DNA of 64,000 bases from Bacillota bacterium (GCA_023392615.1 JAEVYT010000007.1:4615-68614), one strand, 5' to 3'. Positions 1-9,024 are shown, numbered from the stretch's first letter. The notes: generated from the sequence alone by a model not told the origin. Numbers and translations: made by a program.

Positions 1-554
1 TCATAATTCCACACATTATTCAGAATCTTTTCACGAGATAAGGCTACCCCCTGATTCGTAACAAAATAGGTCAAAAGTTCAAATTCCTTAAAGCTAAGTT
101 CAATTTCCTCTCCATCAATCTTCACCTGATGGGCTGATTTATCCAGAACGATTCCACCCAGTTCAATCATCTCATCATCGCTGTTTGTTGTTCTACGGAG
201 TACCGCCTCAACACGTGCCACAAGAATCTTTGGAGAAAAAGGTTTTGATATATATTCGTCCACTCCCAAATCAAAGCCTAATAATTCATCTTTTTCATCA
301 CTCTTTGCAGTGAGCATAATAATAGGCACTTTGGAATATTGGCGAATTTCTCTGCACACCTGCCACCCGTCCATCTTCGGCATCATGACATCCAGTATAA
401 TAAGCGCAATATCCTTCTTTGAAAAAAAGATGTCCGTTGCCTGCTCACCATTTTCTGCTTCAATTACTTCATAATCCTTACGAACCAAAAAATCTTTTAC
501 CAATTTTCTCATTCTACTTTCATCATCAACAACAAGGATTTTGAGTTTATCCAT
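1..554 (-). CDS. OmpR-family response regulator, 3' end outside window
   Basis: The 5' part, about 184 codons, of a two-component response regulator. A receiver domain opens with KILVVDDE, and the phospho-acceptor Asp lies in LIILDVMMPKMDG. The conserved Lys is in ISKPFSPK. After a linker comes the start of an OmpR-type winged helix (LSFKEFELLTYF). The ATG at 554 is preceded by GGAGG at 561-565. On this strand the next gene would lie beyond base 1; a partner histidine kinase there is likely but not visible. No target can be named from the sequence. Confidence 0.93.
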   Translation of the reverse strand, partial: MDKLKILVVDDESRMRKLVKDFLVRKDYEVIEAENGEQATDIFFSKKDIALIILDVMMPKMDGWQVCREIRQYSKVPIIMLTAKSDEKDELLGFDLGVDEYISKPFSPKILVARVEAVLRRTTNSDDEMIELGGIVLDKSAHQVKIDGEEIELSFKEFELLTYFVTNQGVALSREKILNNVWNY

Positions 555-727
555 ACCATACCTCCATAGTTACCATTATTTCTTATATTAAATAGTAATC
601 ATCGTCATCATTCTTCGTAATAACTTTACTTTTTAAGAATTATATCATTTAACTATGATAAAATTGTGAAATAAAACCCTCTGTTTTAAAGCTTGTTCAA
701 ACTTCTCAGGATACCCTTTTATCATTT

Positions 728-765
728 AAGTAGTTTATTTAAGGATTTGTATGTTAAAACTACTT
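728..765. repeat. 9-bp inverted repeat
   Basis: AAGTAGTTT and AAACTACTT are separated by about 20 bases, downstream of the oxidoreductase gene. There is no clear T-run, so this is at best a weak terminator. The rest of 555-806 is AT-rich and holds the promoter region of the response regulator, with no distinct ORF. Confidence 0.3.
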
Positions 766-806
766 ATCATAAATTATAACCACCTCTATGTACACATTAT
801 GAATTT

Positions 807-1799
807 CTATCTACGCTCTCCAGGATAAACCAATCCCCATTCCTTACGTAAAGTGTCCATTAGTTTCATAATATCAAGAGTATCCTGTAACGGCAGTATA
901 CTACTTTCCTTTTTACCATCCCTTATACAATTGTTTACTTCCTCCGCTTCATAGATATAGCCATTAGGTTGATAATTGGTTGAAAACATTTCTAATCGTT
1001 TTCCTGCAGCATCATAGCAAGTTACACTGTCCGCCATCCAGAAATTCGGAACAACAATGCGACCTTTTTCCCCAATAATAACAGCATCCTTACCCACCTC
1101 AGCGGTAATCGCTGAGCTAAGTTCTGCCATTACACCTTCTTTTTCATAATGAAAGGTAATTGCATTCATTTCATCAACATTCGTAACACAAAGATGAGCG
1201 CAGCTCTTAACATCATCCGGGAGACTTTCCATCATATGTATTACATATGTAATGGGATAGATCCCTACATCAAGTAACGCTCCGCCGGCCAGATCTGGGT
1301 TAAATAAACGATTTGTTGCATCAAACTCTTTTGTAAATCCAAAATTCACTTTGAAGAACTTTACTTTTCCAATCAAACCGCTTTTAATCCATTCTTTTAC
1401 CTTTTGCGTTGCCGGGAGAAACTTTGTCCACATTGCTTCCATTAAGAAAACATTATGTTCTTTCGCTAGATTTATCAAGTATTCCGTATCATACTGATTT
1501 AACGTAAACGGTTTCTCACATAGTACCGCTTTTTTGAATTGCAAACAAAGGGCTGCGTTTGCTCTATGTTCTGTATGAGGCGTTCCGATATAAACAACGT
1601 CAATCTCGGGATCCTTAGCCAGCTCTTCAAAACTAGAATATGCCTTTTTAATAGAATATTCTCTTGCAAATTCATCTGCCTTATTCTGTGTTCTGGATGA
1701 TACCGCTATTATTTCTGTATGATCCATTGAATTTAGCGCTTTAGCAAAAATTGATGATATAGTTCCAGTACCAATAATACCCCAACGAATTGTTTGCAT
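807..1799 (-). CDS. Gfo/Idh/MocA family NAD(P)-dependent oxidoreductase
   Basis: A 330-residue cytoplasmic dehydrogenase of the glucose-fructose oxidoreductase / inositol dehydrogenase superfamily. The N-terminal Rossmann fold begins IRWGIIGTGTIS, with the dinucleotide glycines. The family EKP motif (LCEKPFTLN, about residues 94-102) carries the usual catalytic Lys, and the C-terminal alpha/beta domain contains LLDVGIYP. The length is typical. The ATG at 1799 follows GGAGG at good spacing. Members oxidise or reduce sugars, polyols or trans-dihydrodiols; this copy's substrate cannot be read from the sequence. It appears monocistronic. Confidence 0.9.
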   Translation of the reverse strand: MQTIRWGIIGTGTISSIFAKALNSMDHTEIIAVSSRTQNKADEFAREYSIKKAYSSFEELAKDPEIDVVYIGTPHTEHRANAALCLQFKKAVLCEKPFTLNQYDTEYLINLAKEHNVFLMEAMWTKFLPATQKVKEWIKSGLIGKVKFFKVNFGFTKEFDATNRLFNPDLAGGALLDVGIYPITYVIHMMESLPDDVKSCAHLCVTNVDEMNAITFHYEKEGVMAELSSAITAEVGKDAVIIGEKGRIVVPNFWMADSVTCYDAAGKRLEMFSTNYQPNGYIYEAEEVNNCIRDGKKESSILPLQDTLDIMKLMDTLRKEWGLVYPGERR

Positions 1800-1967
1800 A
1801 TCTTGTCCTCCACGAAATCCTTAGTTTGTTCAGTAGGAAACGAGTCTTGACTATTACTAACAAGTAACCTATCCTGTTTTTGTTTGTTATATCATTTTAC
1901 TCCTCACCCCTATAAAACGCAAGAATCCATCCCCAATTACATAGGTGTTAAAAAATGAATGGATATC

Positions 1968-2828
1968 TTATTCCTCCGATACTAAAAGATATTCGTATAC
2001 TTGCTCTATTACTTCGTACCCAACCTTTTCATAAGATCTTTCGGATAGCGGATTCTTCTTGTCTGCAAATATCGTACAATAATCATTTCCTGTTTTTAAT
2101 AAATTCATGGTCAAATTAAATATATTTGCAGCAGCATAACCATTTCCACGGAACTCTTCCGGTGTATAAATGTAGGTAATTGTCGTACCGTGAGGTAACT
2201 TTCTCAATGCAATTGCCATGGTTACCACTTTGTTCTCCTTATTCTCATAAAAGAACACCTTGTTTTCGTTAATCAATTGGTCAGCTCTTGTTCTTGCCGC
2301 CTGATAATCCAACTCTAACGCGAAGGCTTCCAATTGAAATTCAATCATCCATTCAGCAACTATTTTTGCTTCCTCCGGTATAGCCAAACGATGTGTTCCC
2401 TCAATTAAGTACATTTCATTAAGCTCACGTAACTCCATCAAATCCAGTCCCCATATTTCTTTGAACTGATTCATGGTTAGCTTCTTGTATTCCTCTATAA
2501 ATTCTCTACAGATATCAAATCTGGCGATGATACCATGAATTACTATATGGTTATTACCAAAATAATCTGCTAAGGCAACCACCGATGATAATTCACTTAT
2601 TTCCGGAACGACATACACAGCCATATTATAAGGTAAAACATTAGCAAAGAAAAGCAATGGGCTTCCTGCTTTAACAACACTTCCAAACAATACCTGTTCC
2701 GTTATCTTATTTTCACTGCTTTTGTATGCAGAATATAAAATAAGTTGGCTGATTGATTCATGTTCTAGAAGAATCGATTCATAATCATTAAGAAACCGTT
2801 GTGCATCTTTGTACTCTTTAACTTCCAA
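1968..2828 (-). CDS. GNAT family N-acetyltransferase with N-terminal extension
   Basis: A 286-residue protein whose C-terminal third is a GNAT acetyltransferase. The acetyl-CoA pyrophosphate-binding motif is RGNGYAAANIF (about residues 226-236), followed by the typical late segment ending SYEKVGYEVIEQ. The first half resembles the N-terminal domain of larger GNAT proteins and has no motif I can assign. The start is a TTG at 2828 behind AAGGGG. The gene is divergent from the YitT gene, and the roughly 200-bp intergenic region carries both promoters. The substrate is unknown. Confidence 0.82.
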   Translation of the reverse strand: MEVKEYKDAQRFLNDYESILLEHESISQLILYSAYKSSENKITEQVLFGSVVKAGSPLLFFANVLPYNMAVYVVPEISELSSVVALADYFGNNHIVIHGIIARFDICREFIEEYKKLTMNQFKEIWGLDLMELRELNEMYLIEGTHRLAIPEEAKIVAEWMIEFQLEAFALELDYQAARTRADQLINENKVFFYENKENKVVTMAIALRKLPHGTTITYIYTPEEFRGNGYAAANIFNLTMNLLKTGNDYCTIFADKKNPLSERSYEKVGYEVIEQVYEYLLVSEE

Positions 2829-3026
2829 TATTCGCCCCTTCTTCCATCCATTTAATCTCTATAATAATCTTCCCGTATTTTAATACTTTAAACTTTAACT
2901 TGAAGAATCATATGTTTCAATAGCGAATAACATTGACACTGTTCTGCTGGTTTTCTTATTGTATAAAAATTTTTATCAAAGCAAATATTATACTGTGAAT
3001 TTTTCTGCCTACAAAGGAGGTTGTTC

Positions 3027-3890
3027 ATGGAACGAATTAGTAATTTTAAAGATAAATTTAAAGAGTATGTGATAATCACAGCAGGTATAATGCTTGTAGT
3101 TGTTGGAGTATATTTCTTCAAGTTCCCAAATCATTTTTCCATTGGTGGAGTTACCGGTGCAGCAATTATACTTAGTAATCTGTTTAACCAAAGAGTTAGC
3201 TCAGGAACTATCGTTTTAATTGCAAATGGCATTCTTTTAGTAATTGGTTATATATTTTTAGGAAAAAACTTTGGCAATCGAACGGCTTATGGCACTATAT
3301 TATTATCCGTATCACTGAAGGCACTCGAATATATCTGCCCCATAAGCAAACCGTTGACGAATCAGCCCACCCTGGAGCTGGCCTTTGCTGTTATTCTTCC
3401 ATCACTGGGAGCAGCTATTATATTCAATATTGGAGCATCCACTGGTGGTACCGATGTAATTGCAATGTTACTTAAAAAATACAGTAATCTTGATATCGGA
3501 AGAGCCCTATTGACCAGCGATTTATTATTAACACTGCTAACTTTTCCAGTTCTTGGTGTAACAATTGGGCTTTTTTCAACGTTAGGACTCTTTCTTAAAT
3601 CAACATTAGTGGATACGATAATTGAAAATTTAAATTTAAATAAGTATTTCACGATTATATGTGAAGATCCAAAGCCAATAGCAGACTTTATCATTAAGGA
3701 TATTCATCGTAGTGCCACCGTTTTTGATGCAAAGGGAGCCTATTCAGAGCAAAACAGACATATCATTATTACTGTAATGAATCGAGGTCAGGCTGTTCTG
3801 TTAAGAAAATTCATTAAACATCAAGACCCGCATGCCTTTATCTTTATTACTAATACAAGCGAAATCATAGGAAGAGGCTTTCGAACTTAG
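3027..3890 (+). CDS. YitT family membrane protein
   Basis: A 287-residue polytopic membrane protein of the YitT (DUF161) family with a C-terminal cytoplasmic DUF2179 domain. About five to six hydrophobic helices fill residues 10-190, including the family-typical GASTGGTDVIA segment near residue 148. The soluble tail contains GAYSEQNRHIIITVMNRGQ, typical of DUF2179. I chose the ATG at 3027 because AAAGGAGG at 3013-3020 sits 6 bases upstream; a TTG at 3021 lies too close to it. The function of the family is not established. A paralogue lies at 9873-10733. Confidence 0.88.
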   Translation: MERISNFKDKFKEYVIITAGIMLVVVGVYFFKFPNHFSIGGVTGAAIILSNLFNQRVSSGTIVLIANGILLVIGYIFLGKNFGNRTAYGTILLSVSLKALEYICPISKPLTNQPTLELAFAVILPSLGAAIIFNIGASTGGTDVIAMLLKKYSNLDIGRALLTSDLLLTLLTFPVLGVTIGLFSTLGLFLKSTLVDTIIENLNLNKYFTIICEDPKPIADFIIKDIHRSATVFDAKGAYSEQNRHIIITVMNRGQAVLLRKFIKHQDPHAFIFITNTSEIIGRGFRT

Positions 3891-4006
3891 TATTAGTAAA
3901 TTCATATATCTTGTTATCATTTCTTTAATCTAATCCTTTTACTTTCTGCATATATTTAATGGGTAATATACTTATTCAAATATTATTGCGACGGGGGATT
4001 ATAAGG

Positions 4007-4819
4007 ATGAATTGTAATGTCGACATGAATTATACATTATCAGAGCATCAATTTTGGCTGCAGATTATGGGGGATCACTCCCGATTTATTTACAATTCTC
4101 TGGCTCCTACCGAGTCAGAATACATACAAATGGCAGGCGATTTTATCTCTTTATTTGATAGTTTAATGGAACAATCTCATAAACAAACTACAAATGCCGG
4201 CTTAGAAGAATTAAACCGTAAGGCTTATGAGGCAACACATCGACTGCGTGAATTTAAAATAGAATTACTAACACTTTCCATTACCTCTACTCTTAGCTCG
4301 AGCCTGCCCCCATCATTTTTTAATGACATGCTGAATGAACTGGAAGAGTATTTATTCGTAATTAATTCTTTGATTAATGGACAATGTCCTTTACTTGACC
4401 CCATCCACTATCATATATTATGGCTTACTGATGCGTTTGGGCATGCTGCTTCTATCTTATCTAATTTAGACTTTATAGAGAAGGATCTTATTAATTTAGC
4501 AGATGAATTTGAGGTCTCATTTCATGATTTAATGACAAAATCTTATATGATGAACGGATACCTTCGAACAGGCATCAGTAATTTTCCTTCCTTGGCTCGC
4601 CTAAATATACAAGCCGAATACTTAATCAAGGAGTTTATGGATTTTCTCAGTAAATTACGGGATCAACGCGTGGATAGTAAGATTCTCGGCACTTTGACTC
4701 CATTGATGGCAGACCATATGTACCGAGAAGAGTGTTATTATTTGTATAAATTATCCCAAAGCACGGACGATATTAGAAAGCCTGATTGTGACCCTGCAAG
4801 TCCAAGGCTGGAACGATAA
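4007..4819 (+). CDS. DUF2935 domain-containing protein
   Basis: A 270-residue predicted all-helical cytoplasmic protein of the DUF2935 family. It contains the hallmark EHQFWLQIMGDHSRFI near the N-terminus and a second related helical unit later (EYLIKEFMDFL, then MADHMYREECYYLYKL). His and Glu residues spaced along the helices suggest a ferritin-like four-helix fold that may bind metal; this is inferred. The ATG at 4007 has AAGG just upstream and a G-rich stretch at 3992-3997. An earlier in-frame ATG at 3959 lacks a ribosome site. The rubrerythrin-like gene follows after 56 bases, suggesting a shared redox or metal role. Confidence 0.8.
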   Translation: MNCNVDMNYTLSEHQFWLQIMGDHSRFIYNSLAPTESEYIQMAGDFISLFDSLMEQSHKQTTNAGLEELNRKAYEATHRLREFKIELLTLSITSTLSSSLPPSFFNDMLNELEEYLFVINSLINGQCPLLDPIHYHILWLTDAFGHAASILSNLDFIEKDLINLADEFEVSFHDLMTKSYMMNGYLRTGISNFPSLARLNIQAEYLIKEFMDFLSKLRDQRVDSKILGTLTPLMADHMYREECYYLYKLSQSTDDIRKPDCDPASPRLER

Positions 4820-4875
4820 TCATATAACCATCAACTTATTCATATTATTATACAAATGCAGTTACAGGAGGCTAT

Positions 4876-5412
4876 ATGGAGTTTAAGCAAAGTCAAACAT
4901 ATCAGAATATCCAAAGCATGTTTTTGAGAAAACTCATGACCGCTACTTTATATGATATATATAGTGACAGAGCCAGACAGGAGACCTATATTCAAATCAG
5001 TAATATATTTACCTCTGCTGCTCGAAACGAAAAAGAACATGCACGTATTTTTTTACGAAAATTAAATAACGATATGATTCCTGATACGCAGACAAATTTA
5101 CATGATTCAATCAATATCGGAACTGAAACAAATGCTCTATGTAGAGCATATGGAGCGACCGCAAGAGAAGAGGGCTACGCCGATATTGCGTCTCTGTTTA
5201 ATGGAATTGCAAACATTGAATTGAATCATAATCTAGACTTCCGCACTCAATACGATGACATCATTCAACAGCAGGTTTTCTGCAAGCCAACTCAATCACT
5301 TTGGATTTGTCTGCAATGTGGCAATATCTTAGTTGGCGATTGTGCTCCACTACGATGTCCAATCTGTGGCTTTCCTCAAGGTTACTATCAGATTTATGTC
5401 GCTCAAAGTTAA
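4876..5412 (+). CDS. Rubrerythrin-like protein with C-terminal rubredoxin-type metal site
   Basis: A 178-residue protein with a ferritin-like helical domain (residues 1-138) and a rubredoxin-like tail with two CxxC pairs (CLQC and CPIC, about residues 145-163). True rubrerythrins reduce peroxide at a diiron centre. Here the second-helix ExxH is present (NEKEHA) and the last-helix E..H is present (IELNH). By eye, the first-helix Glu and one Glu of the third helix are replaced (LMTATLYDIY; ETNALCRAYG). The diiron site may therefore be incomplete. The ATG at 4876 has a CAGGAGG site. It probably forms a unit with the DUF2935 gene. Confidence 0.82.
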   Translation: MEFKQSQTYQNIQSMFLRKLMTATLYDIYSDRARQETYIQISNIFTSAARNEKEHARIFLRKLNNDMIPDTQTNLHDSINIGTETNALCRAYGATAREEGYADIASLFNGIANIELNHNLDFRTQYDDIIQQQVFCKPTQSLWICLQCGNILVGDCAPLRCPICGFPQGYYQIYVAQS

Positions 5413-5472
5413 AACCAACTTGAATTCAAATACATGAACAACTCAGATTTGTCTCCTATCTTGTAATATAAA

Positions 5473-5599
5473 AAGGGTAATTGTAACAGAATAATTAATA
5501 GGAACATAGATATTATATCTATACTGTATAAATCCAACCCTATATCAGTATAAAATGTAACACTGTTCCTATTATAATTATTATATTACAATTACTCTT
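5473..5599. repeat. MITE-like inverted-repeat element, about 127 bp
   Basis: The left arm (5473-5506) and right arm (5564-5599) are near-perfect inverted repeats of about 34-36 bp. The ends read AAGGGTAATTGTAA and, inverted, AAGAGTAATTGTAA. The interior holds two more small palindromes: ATAGATA/TATCTAT at about 5506-5522, and TATACTG/CAGTATA. There is no coding capacity. The outer 9-11 bases match the ends of the shorter hairpin at 8019-8059, which suggests a small non-autonomous element family. A large convergent-gene terminator is the alternative. Confidence 0.5.
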
Positions 5600-5612
5600 A
5601 ATATTTTACCTA

Positions 5613-6368
5613 TTACTCCATATATCTTGAATAGAATTCATCATAAGTTAGAGAACTATCATAGATTGCCTCTGCTAAATCCTTTCCGACATAACGAAAA
5701 TGCCAAGGTTCATAATCATAACCAGTAATCTCTTCTTTTCCTTTTGGATATCTAAGGATAAATCCATAGCTTTGTGCATTCGCTACCAACCATTTCCCCG
5801 CCAGCGTATGTTCAAAACTTTGTTCTAACTCATTAATGTCCACCGCCAATCCAGTCTGGTGTTCGCTATGTCCGGGTCTTGCTGACACCCTATCACGACT
5901 CGGCTGATATTCTTCCAGTGACATATATGGTGTAATATTATTCAGATACACTTTCCATTGATAATAAAAACTTCGAAAAGTTGATATCGCTTCTAGGTGA
6001 ACTCCTTGCTCTAGCGCATCATTACACATCTTCTCGAATGCAACCCGCGCCTCATGCCTTAGCATTAATCCATATGGATTAAATAACGGGTTGATTTTCT
6101 CTAGGTCAGCCGGAATATAATCCTCACCGAGTTGACGATATTTATTCACTAAGACAGTTAAGCTTTCCGGGTTCTCTACCCTATGTATTCCCTGATAAAA
6201 CTCCTGATCAAGGCCGATATTTACATAAGTAATAACATCCACCCATAATGTATAAGGATGCTTTTGTTTGTATATGGTATATTGATCTTTTTTATCACAT
6301 CTAAAAAATGGTAAGTATGAAATCTGAGCTACTTCATCCGAGTAATAATCTTTATTATAATCGTCCAA
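5613..6368 (-). CDS. D-alanyl-D-alanine carboxypeptidase, VanY/M15B family
   Basis: A 251-residue zinc peptidase of the VanY type, which trims the terminal D-Ala of peptidoglycan stem peptides. The catalytic signature is clear: SEHQTGLAVD supplies the zinc His and Asp, and EPWHFRYVG supplies the catalytic Glu and third ligand His. A STFRSFYYQ segment precedes them, as in the family. About 90 residues of unassigned sequence come before the domain. No signal peptide is visible, so export is uncertain. I start at the TTG at 6368 because two AAGGAG-type sites lie just upstream; the frame is open to 6410 but without a better start. Confidence 0.85.
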   Translation of the reverse strand: MDDYNKDYYSDEVAQISYLPFFRCDKKDQYTIYKQKHPYTLWVDVITYVNIGLDQEFYQGIHRVENPESLTVLVNKYRQLGEDYIPADLEKINPLFNPYGLMLRHEARVAFEKMCNDALEQGVHLEAISTFRSFYYQWKVYLNNITPYMSLEEYQPSRDRVSARPGHSEHQTGLAVDINELEQSFEHTLAGKWLVANAQSYGFILRYPKGKEEITGYDYEPWHFRYVGKDLAEAIYDSSLTYDEFYSRYME

Positions 6369-6446
6369 AATGATTTCTCCTTTTCTCCTTAAACCTGTGC
6401 ACGAATGCAATCCTTATCATATTATTATTCGCAATCTGATATAAAT

Positions 6447-6498
6447 ATTCTAGGGTCTTCGCAATGGTACATTACTACAATTGCAAAAACCCTAGAAT
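6447..6498 (-). terminator. Hairpin terminator after the CAP-protein gene
   Basis: ATTCTAGGGT pairs with ACCCTAGAAT, extended by a partly paired TTGCAAT/GCAAT segment. It is followed on the minus strand by an AT-rich but T-poor tail. It separates the CAP gene from the VanY gene. Confidence 0.55.
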
Positions 6499-6531
6499 GC
6501 TTGTCGATATATAATTATAAAATATCAAAAA

Positions 6532-7278
6532 TTAATTAGTAAATACTTGTGTCCAATATATTGATCCACTTTTTTGATAAACCCCGACTCCGAGTTTACG
6601 ATATTTGGTGTTCAAAATATTTGCTCTGTGGCCGGGTGAATTCATCCACGCGTTAACAACCTCCTGTGGCGTCTTTTGTCCACTTGCTATATTTTCACCC
6701 GCCGCTCTGTATGATATTCCATATTCTTTTAGTACTGATGAAAAACTGGAACCGTTCGGTCTGGTATGAGAAAATGTTGTTGAAATTTCTTGTGCACGCT
6801 TACCGGATGCTGAAGACAATGTCTGATTTGTTGTACAAGCTACTAAGCCAGATTTTGCACGTTGCTGGTTAACCAATCGAAGTACTTCGGTAGCAAAACT
6901 ACTCAATCCGGTAGATGATGAAATATTTGTATTTGCCGACGGCTTTGGTGTTGCAACTGATTTGGACGGAGCTTTTGTCGTCTGGGCAGAGGATATTACC
7001 GATGGAGTAGTAGAAATTGTTGATGGAACCTTTGATCCTGATGGTGTTGTTGATACTATCGCTTTATCTGTTGGAATTGGTGTAGAAATAGAATTCGCCA
7101 ACGGTGTTGGAGATACATCATTTGTGGCCAACTGACCGCTCTGGTAAGGCGTTTTTGTTACTACTAAATCTGCGGTATTGCCTTCCGAATTTGCTTTGAA
7201 CATATTCTGATTATAAGCATACGCTCCATAAAGTGCCAGAACTGCTAAACACGCAAGTGTTACAAATAATTTTTTCAT
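6532..7278 (-). CDS. Secreted CAP/SCP-domain protein (YkwD-like)
   Basis: A 248-residue exported protein. Residues 4-22 form a signal peptide or membrane anchor (LFVTLACLAVLALYGAYAY). Residues 30-125 are a Thr/Ser/Pro-rich linker. Residues 128-248 are a CAP domain with VLRLVNQQRAKSGL, FSHTRPNGSSF, AGENIASG and NSPGHRANIL. The His and Glu residues of the CAP cavity (FSHTR, GENIA, PGHR) are present. Bacterial CAP proteins are common in spore-formers, but their biochemical role is mostly unknown. The ATG at 7278 has GGAGG. It is transcribed alone, with a hairpin downstream. Confidence 0.87.
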   Translation of the reverse strand: MKKLFVTLACLAVLALYGAYAYNQNMFKANSEGNTADLVVTKTPYQSGQLATNDVSPTPLANSISTPIPTDKAIVSTTPSGSKVPSTISTTPSVISSAQTTKAPSKSVATPKPSANTNISSSTGLSSFATEVLRLVNQQRAKSGLVACTTNQTLSSASGKRAQEISTTFSHTRPNGSSFSSVLKEYGISYRAAGENIASGQKTPQEVVNAWMNSPGHRANILNTKYRKLGVGVYQKSGSIYWTQVFTN

Positions 7279-7545
7279 CTGTCGACCTCCACATTCTGTC
7301 TGTTTTAAATGTAATTCTTAATTGAATAATTTACCTTATCTCTTTTATACTACATTAATATAGGTAAATCTGACGGTTTTATCCTTTCCATAATTTAAAA
7401 AATTTATGTATCCCTAAGCGTTTTTATAAACTTCTACCATTATTTATTTGAATTAACATTATTTCTTATCATTTTATTTATCACAAAGGCAATACTAATT
7501 TTGAAAGTAGTGTACTCGCTGTTATTTTAGAAAGTGAGGAAGCTA

Positions 7546-7950
7546 ATGTTAAAAGCGAAATTATGCTGTTTTGCTATCGCAGGCCTAATTGGTTGTGCAA
7601 GTTTTCTTCCAATGAGTGCATATGCAACTGAAACGAACAATGAATCAGTAACACTGTCGGAAAAGAATGATAATCATAAAGAGAGAAAAGCTGCTTTCGA
7701 AGAATCGATAAAGAAAGCCAATCAAAAATGGAATTCGTTAACTGCCCAGCAGAAGGCAGAGGTTTATGCTTTGATTGAAGACGAGATGAAATCCGAGATG
7801 AGACTCTTAGACAAACTCGCTGAGTTTGAAATCATTAGTAAAGAAGATGCTGCAGCAGTAAAAGGACATTTAATGAGTCGATTTGGAGAGATTAAAAAGA
7901 GTGGAGAATTTCCGTTTATGAGACAACGAGGTGCAAATAAGCAGAAATAA
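7546..7950 (+). CDS. Small secreted helical protein
   Basis: A 134-residue protein with an N-terminal signal peptide (residues 4-26, ending PMSAYA, a likely cleavage site). The mature part is charged and predicted helical. It carries WNSLTAQQKAEVYALIEDEMKSE and then LAEFEIISKEDAAAVKGHL, resembling short secreted proteins of the DUF2680 type; that assignment is tentative. The ATG at 7546 is preferred over an in-frame GTG at 7534, since GAGGA lies about 6 bases upstream. A related motif (LV.DGTIT..Q) occurs twice in the lipoprotein at 40605-41276. No function is known. Confidence 0.72.
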   Translation: MLKAKLCCFAIAGLIGCASFLPMSAYATETNNESVTLSEKNDNHKERKAAFEESIKKANQKWNSLTAQQKAEVYALIEDEMKSEMRLLDKLAEFEIISKEDAAAVKGHLMSRFGEIKKSGEFPFMRQRGANKQK

Positions 7951-8018
7951 TTGAACCTGATGCGGATAGGTTACGATTTAAATAACAGTAAGCACACTAA
8001 CTTTCGTTCATATAAATA

Positions 8019-8059
8019 GGGTAATTGCAGAACATAATTTTTATGTTTTACAATTACCC
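8019..8059. repeat. 41-bp hairpin sharing ends with the 5473-5599 element
   Basis: GGGTAATTG pairs with CAATTACCC, and inside it AACATAA pairs with TTATGTT. The terminal GGGTAATTG is the same as at the left end of the 127-bp inverted-repeat element. It lies just after the small secreted protein gene, so it may also terminate that transcript, although no U-run follows. Confidence 0.5.
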
Positions 8060-8119
8060 AATATTAATTTAATCTAATATAAAATGTGAGTTCAAAAATA
8101 TCACAAGAATGGAGACTAT

Positions 8120-8272
8120 ATGATAATACTTAATAATTATGATAATCAAAACCCTCAACCCGGAGATCCTGAACCTCATAATTCCAATACAACTAAACCT
8201 GAAATCGAACAACCCAAACCCTCTACAGTTAACCCTTCCCATCCGCAAGAGATGCCGTCCAGAGAAGAGTAA
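8120..8272 (+). CDS. Small proline/asparagine-rich protein, 50 aa
   Basis: An open frame of 50 codons starts at the ATG at 8120, 5 bases after GGAG (8111-8114), and ends at TAA (8270-8272). After a short start (MIILNNYD) the product is rich in Pro, Asn and Glu, with QPGDPEP and KPSTVNPSHP. It is likely disordered and has no signal or membrane segment. It ends 17 bases before the convergent ferredoxin gene. The good ribosome site argues that it is translated; composition alone gives no function. Confidence 0.45.
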   Translation: MIILNNYDNQNPQPGDPEPHNSNTTKPEIEQPKPSTVNPSHPQEMPSREE

Positions 8273-8289
8273 ACAATTCATTAGAAATT

Positions 8290-8988
8290 TTAGTTTAAGA
8301 TCTTGCCATCGGTGGAGATTGTTACAACCTGCCATGGCAAGAATTTTCCACTGTTCTTTAAAGCAGTTACCGTTGCATGTTCTATACCACCGCAACATGG
8401 TACTTCCATACGTACTACAGTTACACTCTTAATATTATTATTTTTTATAATCGCTGTGAGTTTCTCACTATAATCACCTTCATCAAGTTTTGGACAACCG
8501 ATTAATGCAATTCTGTTTTTTATAAACTGATTATGGAAATCTCCATATGCATAAGCGGTACAATCTGCTGCAATCAGAAGATTTGCATTATTGAAATAAG
8601 GTGCATTAATTGGAACAAGTTTTATTTGAATTGGCCACTGCTGAAGCTGACTAGTTACGTTTCCCGCTATATTCTCAACAAGCTCTTCTGCTCTATGAAT
8701 TGCTTTGGAGTGTGTTCCCGGGCAACCACAAGGAAGTGCTGCTTCCTGCCGCTGTTGCTTATTTGCTATTACAGCCTCTTCATCAAATTCTGCAGCCTCA
8801 CGCTCCTCAAATCCAATCGCTTCTGTTGGGCAATGTGGAAGACATGCTCCTAACCCATCGCAATAATCATCACGTAATAATTTAGCCTTTCCATTAATCA
8901 TTCCAATTGCTCCTTCATGACAGGCATCCGCACATAATCCACAACCATTACATTTTTCTTCATCAATTTTTATAATTTTTCTTATCAT
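8290..8988 (-). CDS. 4Fe-4S ferredoxin-type protein with Cys-rich C-terminal region
   Basis: A 232-residue iron-sulfur protein. Two Cys motifs near the N-terminus (CNGCGLCADAC and CDGLGACLPHC, about residues 14-54) form a dicluster ferredoxin domain. Further Cys follow in PCGCPG (about residue 86), IGCPK and CCGG (about residue 200), which may hold another cofactor or be redox-active. The family is common in anaerobes, but its partner is unknown. The ATG at 8988 has GGAGG. It is divergent from a Crp/Fnr-type regulator, with about 110 bases between the two starts, so redox-responsive control by that regulator is a reasonable inference. Confidence 0.85.
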   Translation of the reverse strand: MIRKIIKIDEEKCNGCGLCADACHEGAIGMINGKAKLLRDDYCDGLGACLPHCPTEAIGFEEREAAEFDEEAVIANKQQRQEAALPCGCPGTHSKAIHRAEELVENIAGNVTSQLQQWPIQIKLVPINAPYFNNANLLIAADCTAYAYGDFHNQFIKNRIALIGCPKLDEGDYSEKLTAIIKNNNIKSVTVVRMEVPCCGGIEHATVTALKNSGKFLPWQVVTISTDGKILN

Positions 8989-9024
8989 AATTTGTTCCTC
9001 CTATATGATTAATCATCTTTGTTC

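Noticed and set aside
8139..8432. 97-codon plus-strand ORF
   Set aside because: It overlaps the 3' end of the well-supported ferredoxin gene on the other strand, has no ribosome site and has unlikely composition.
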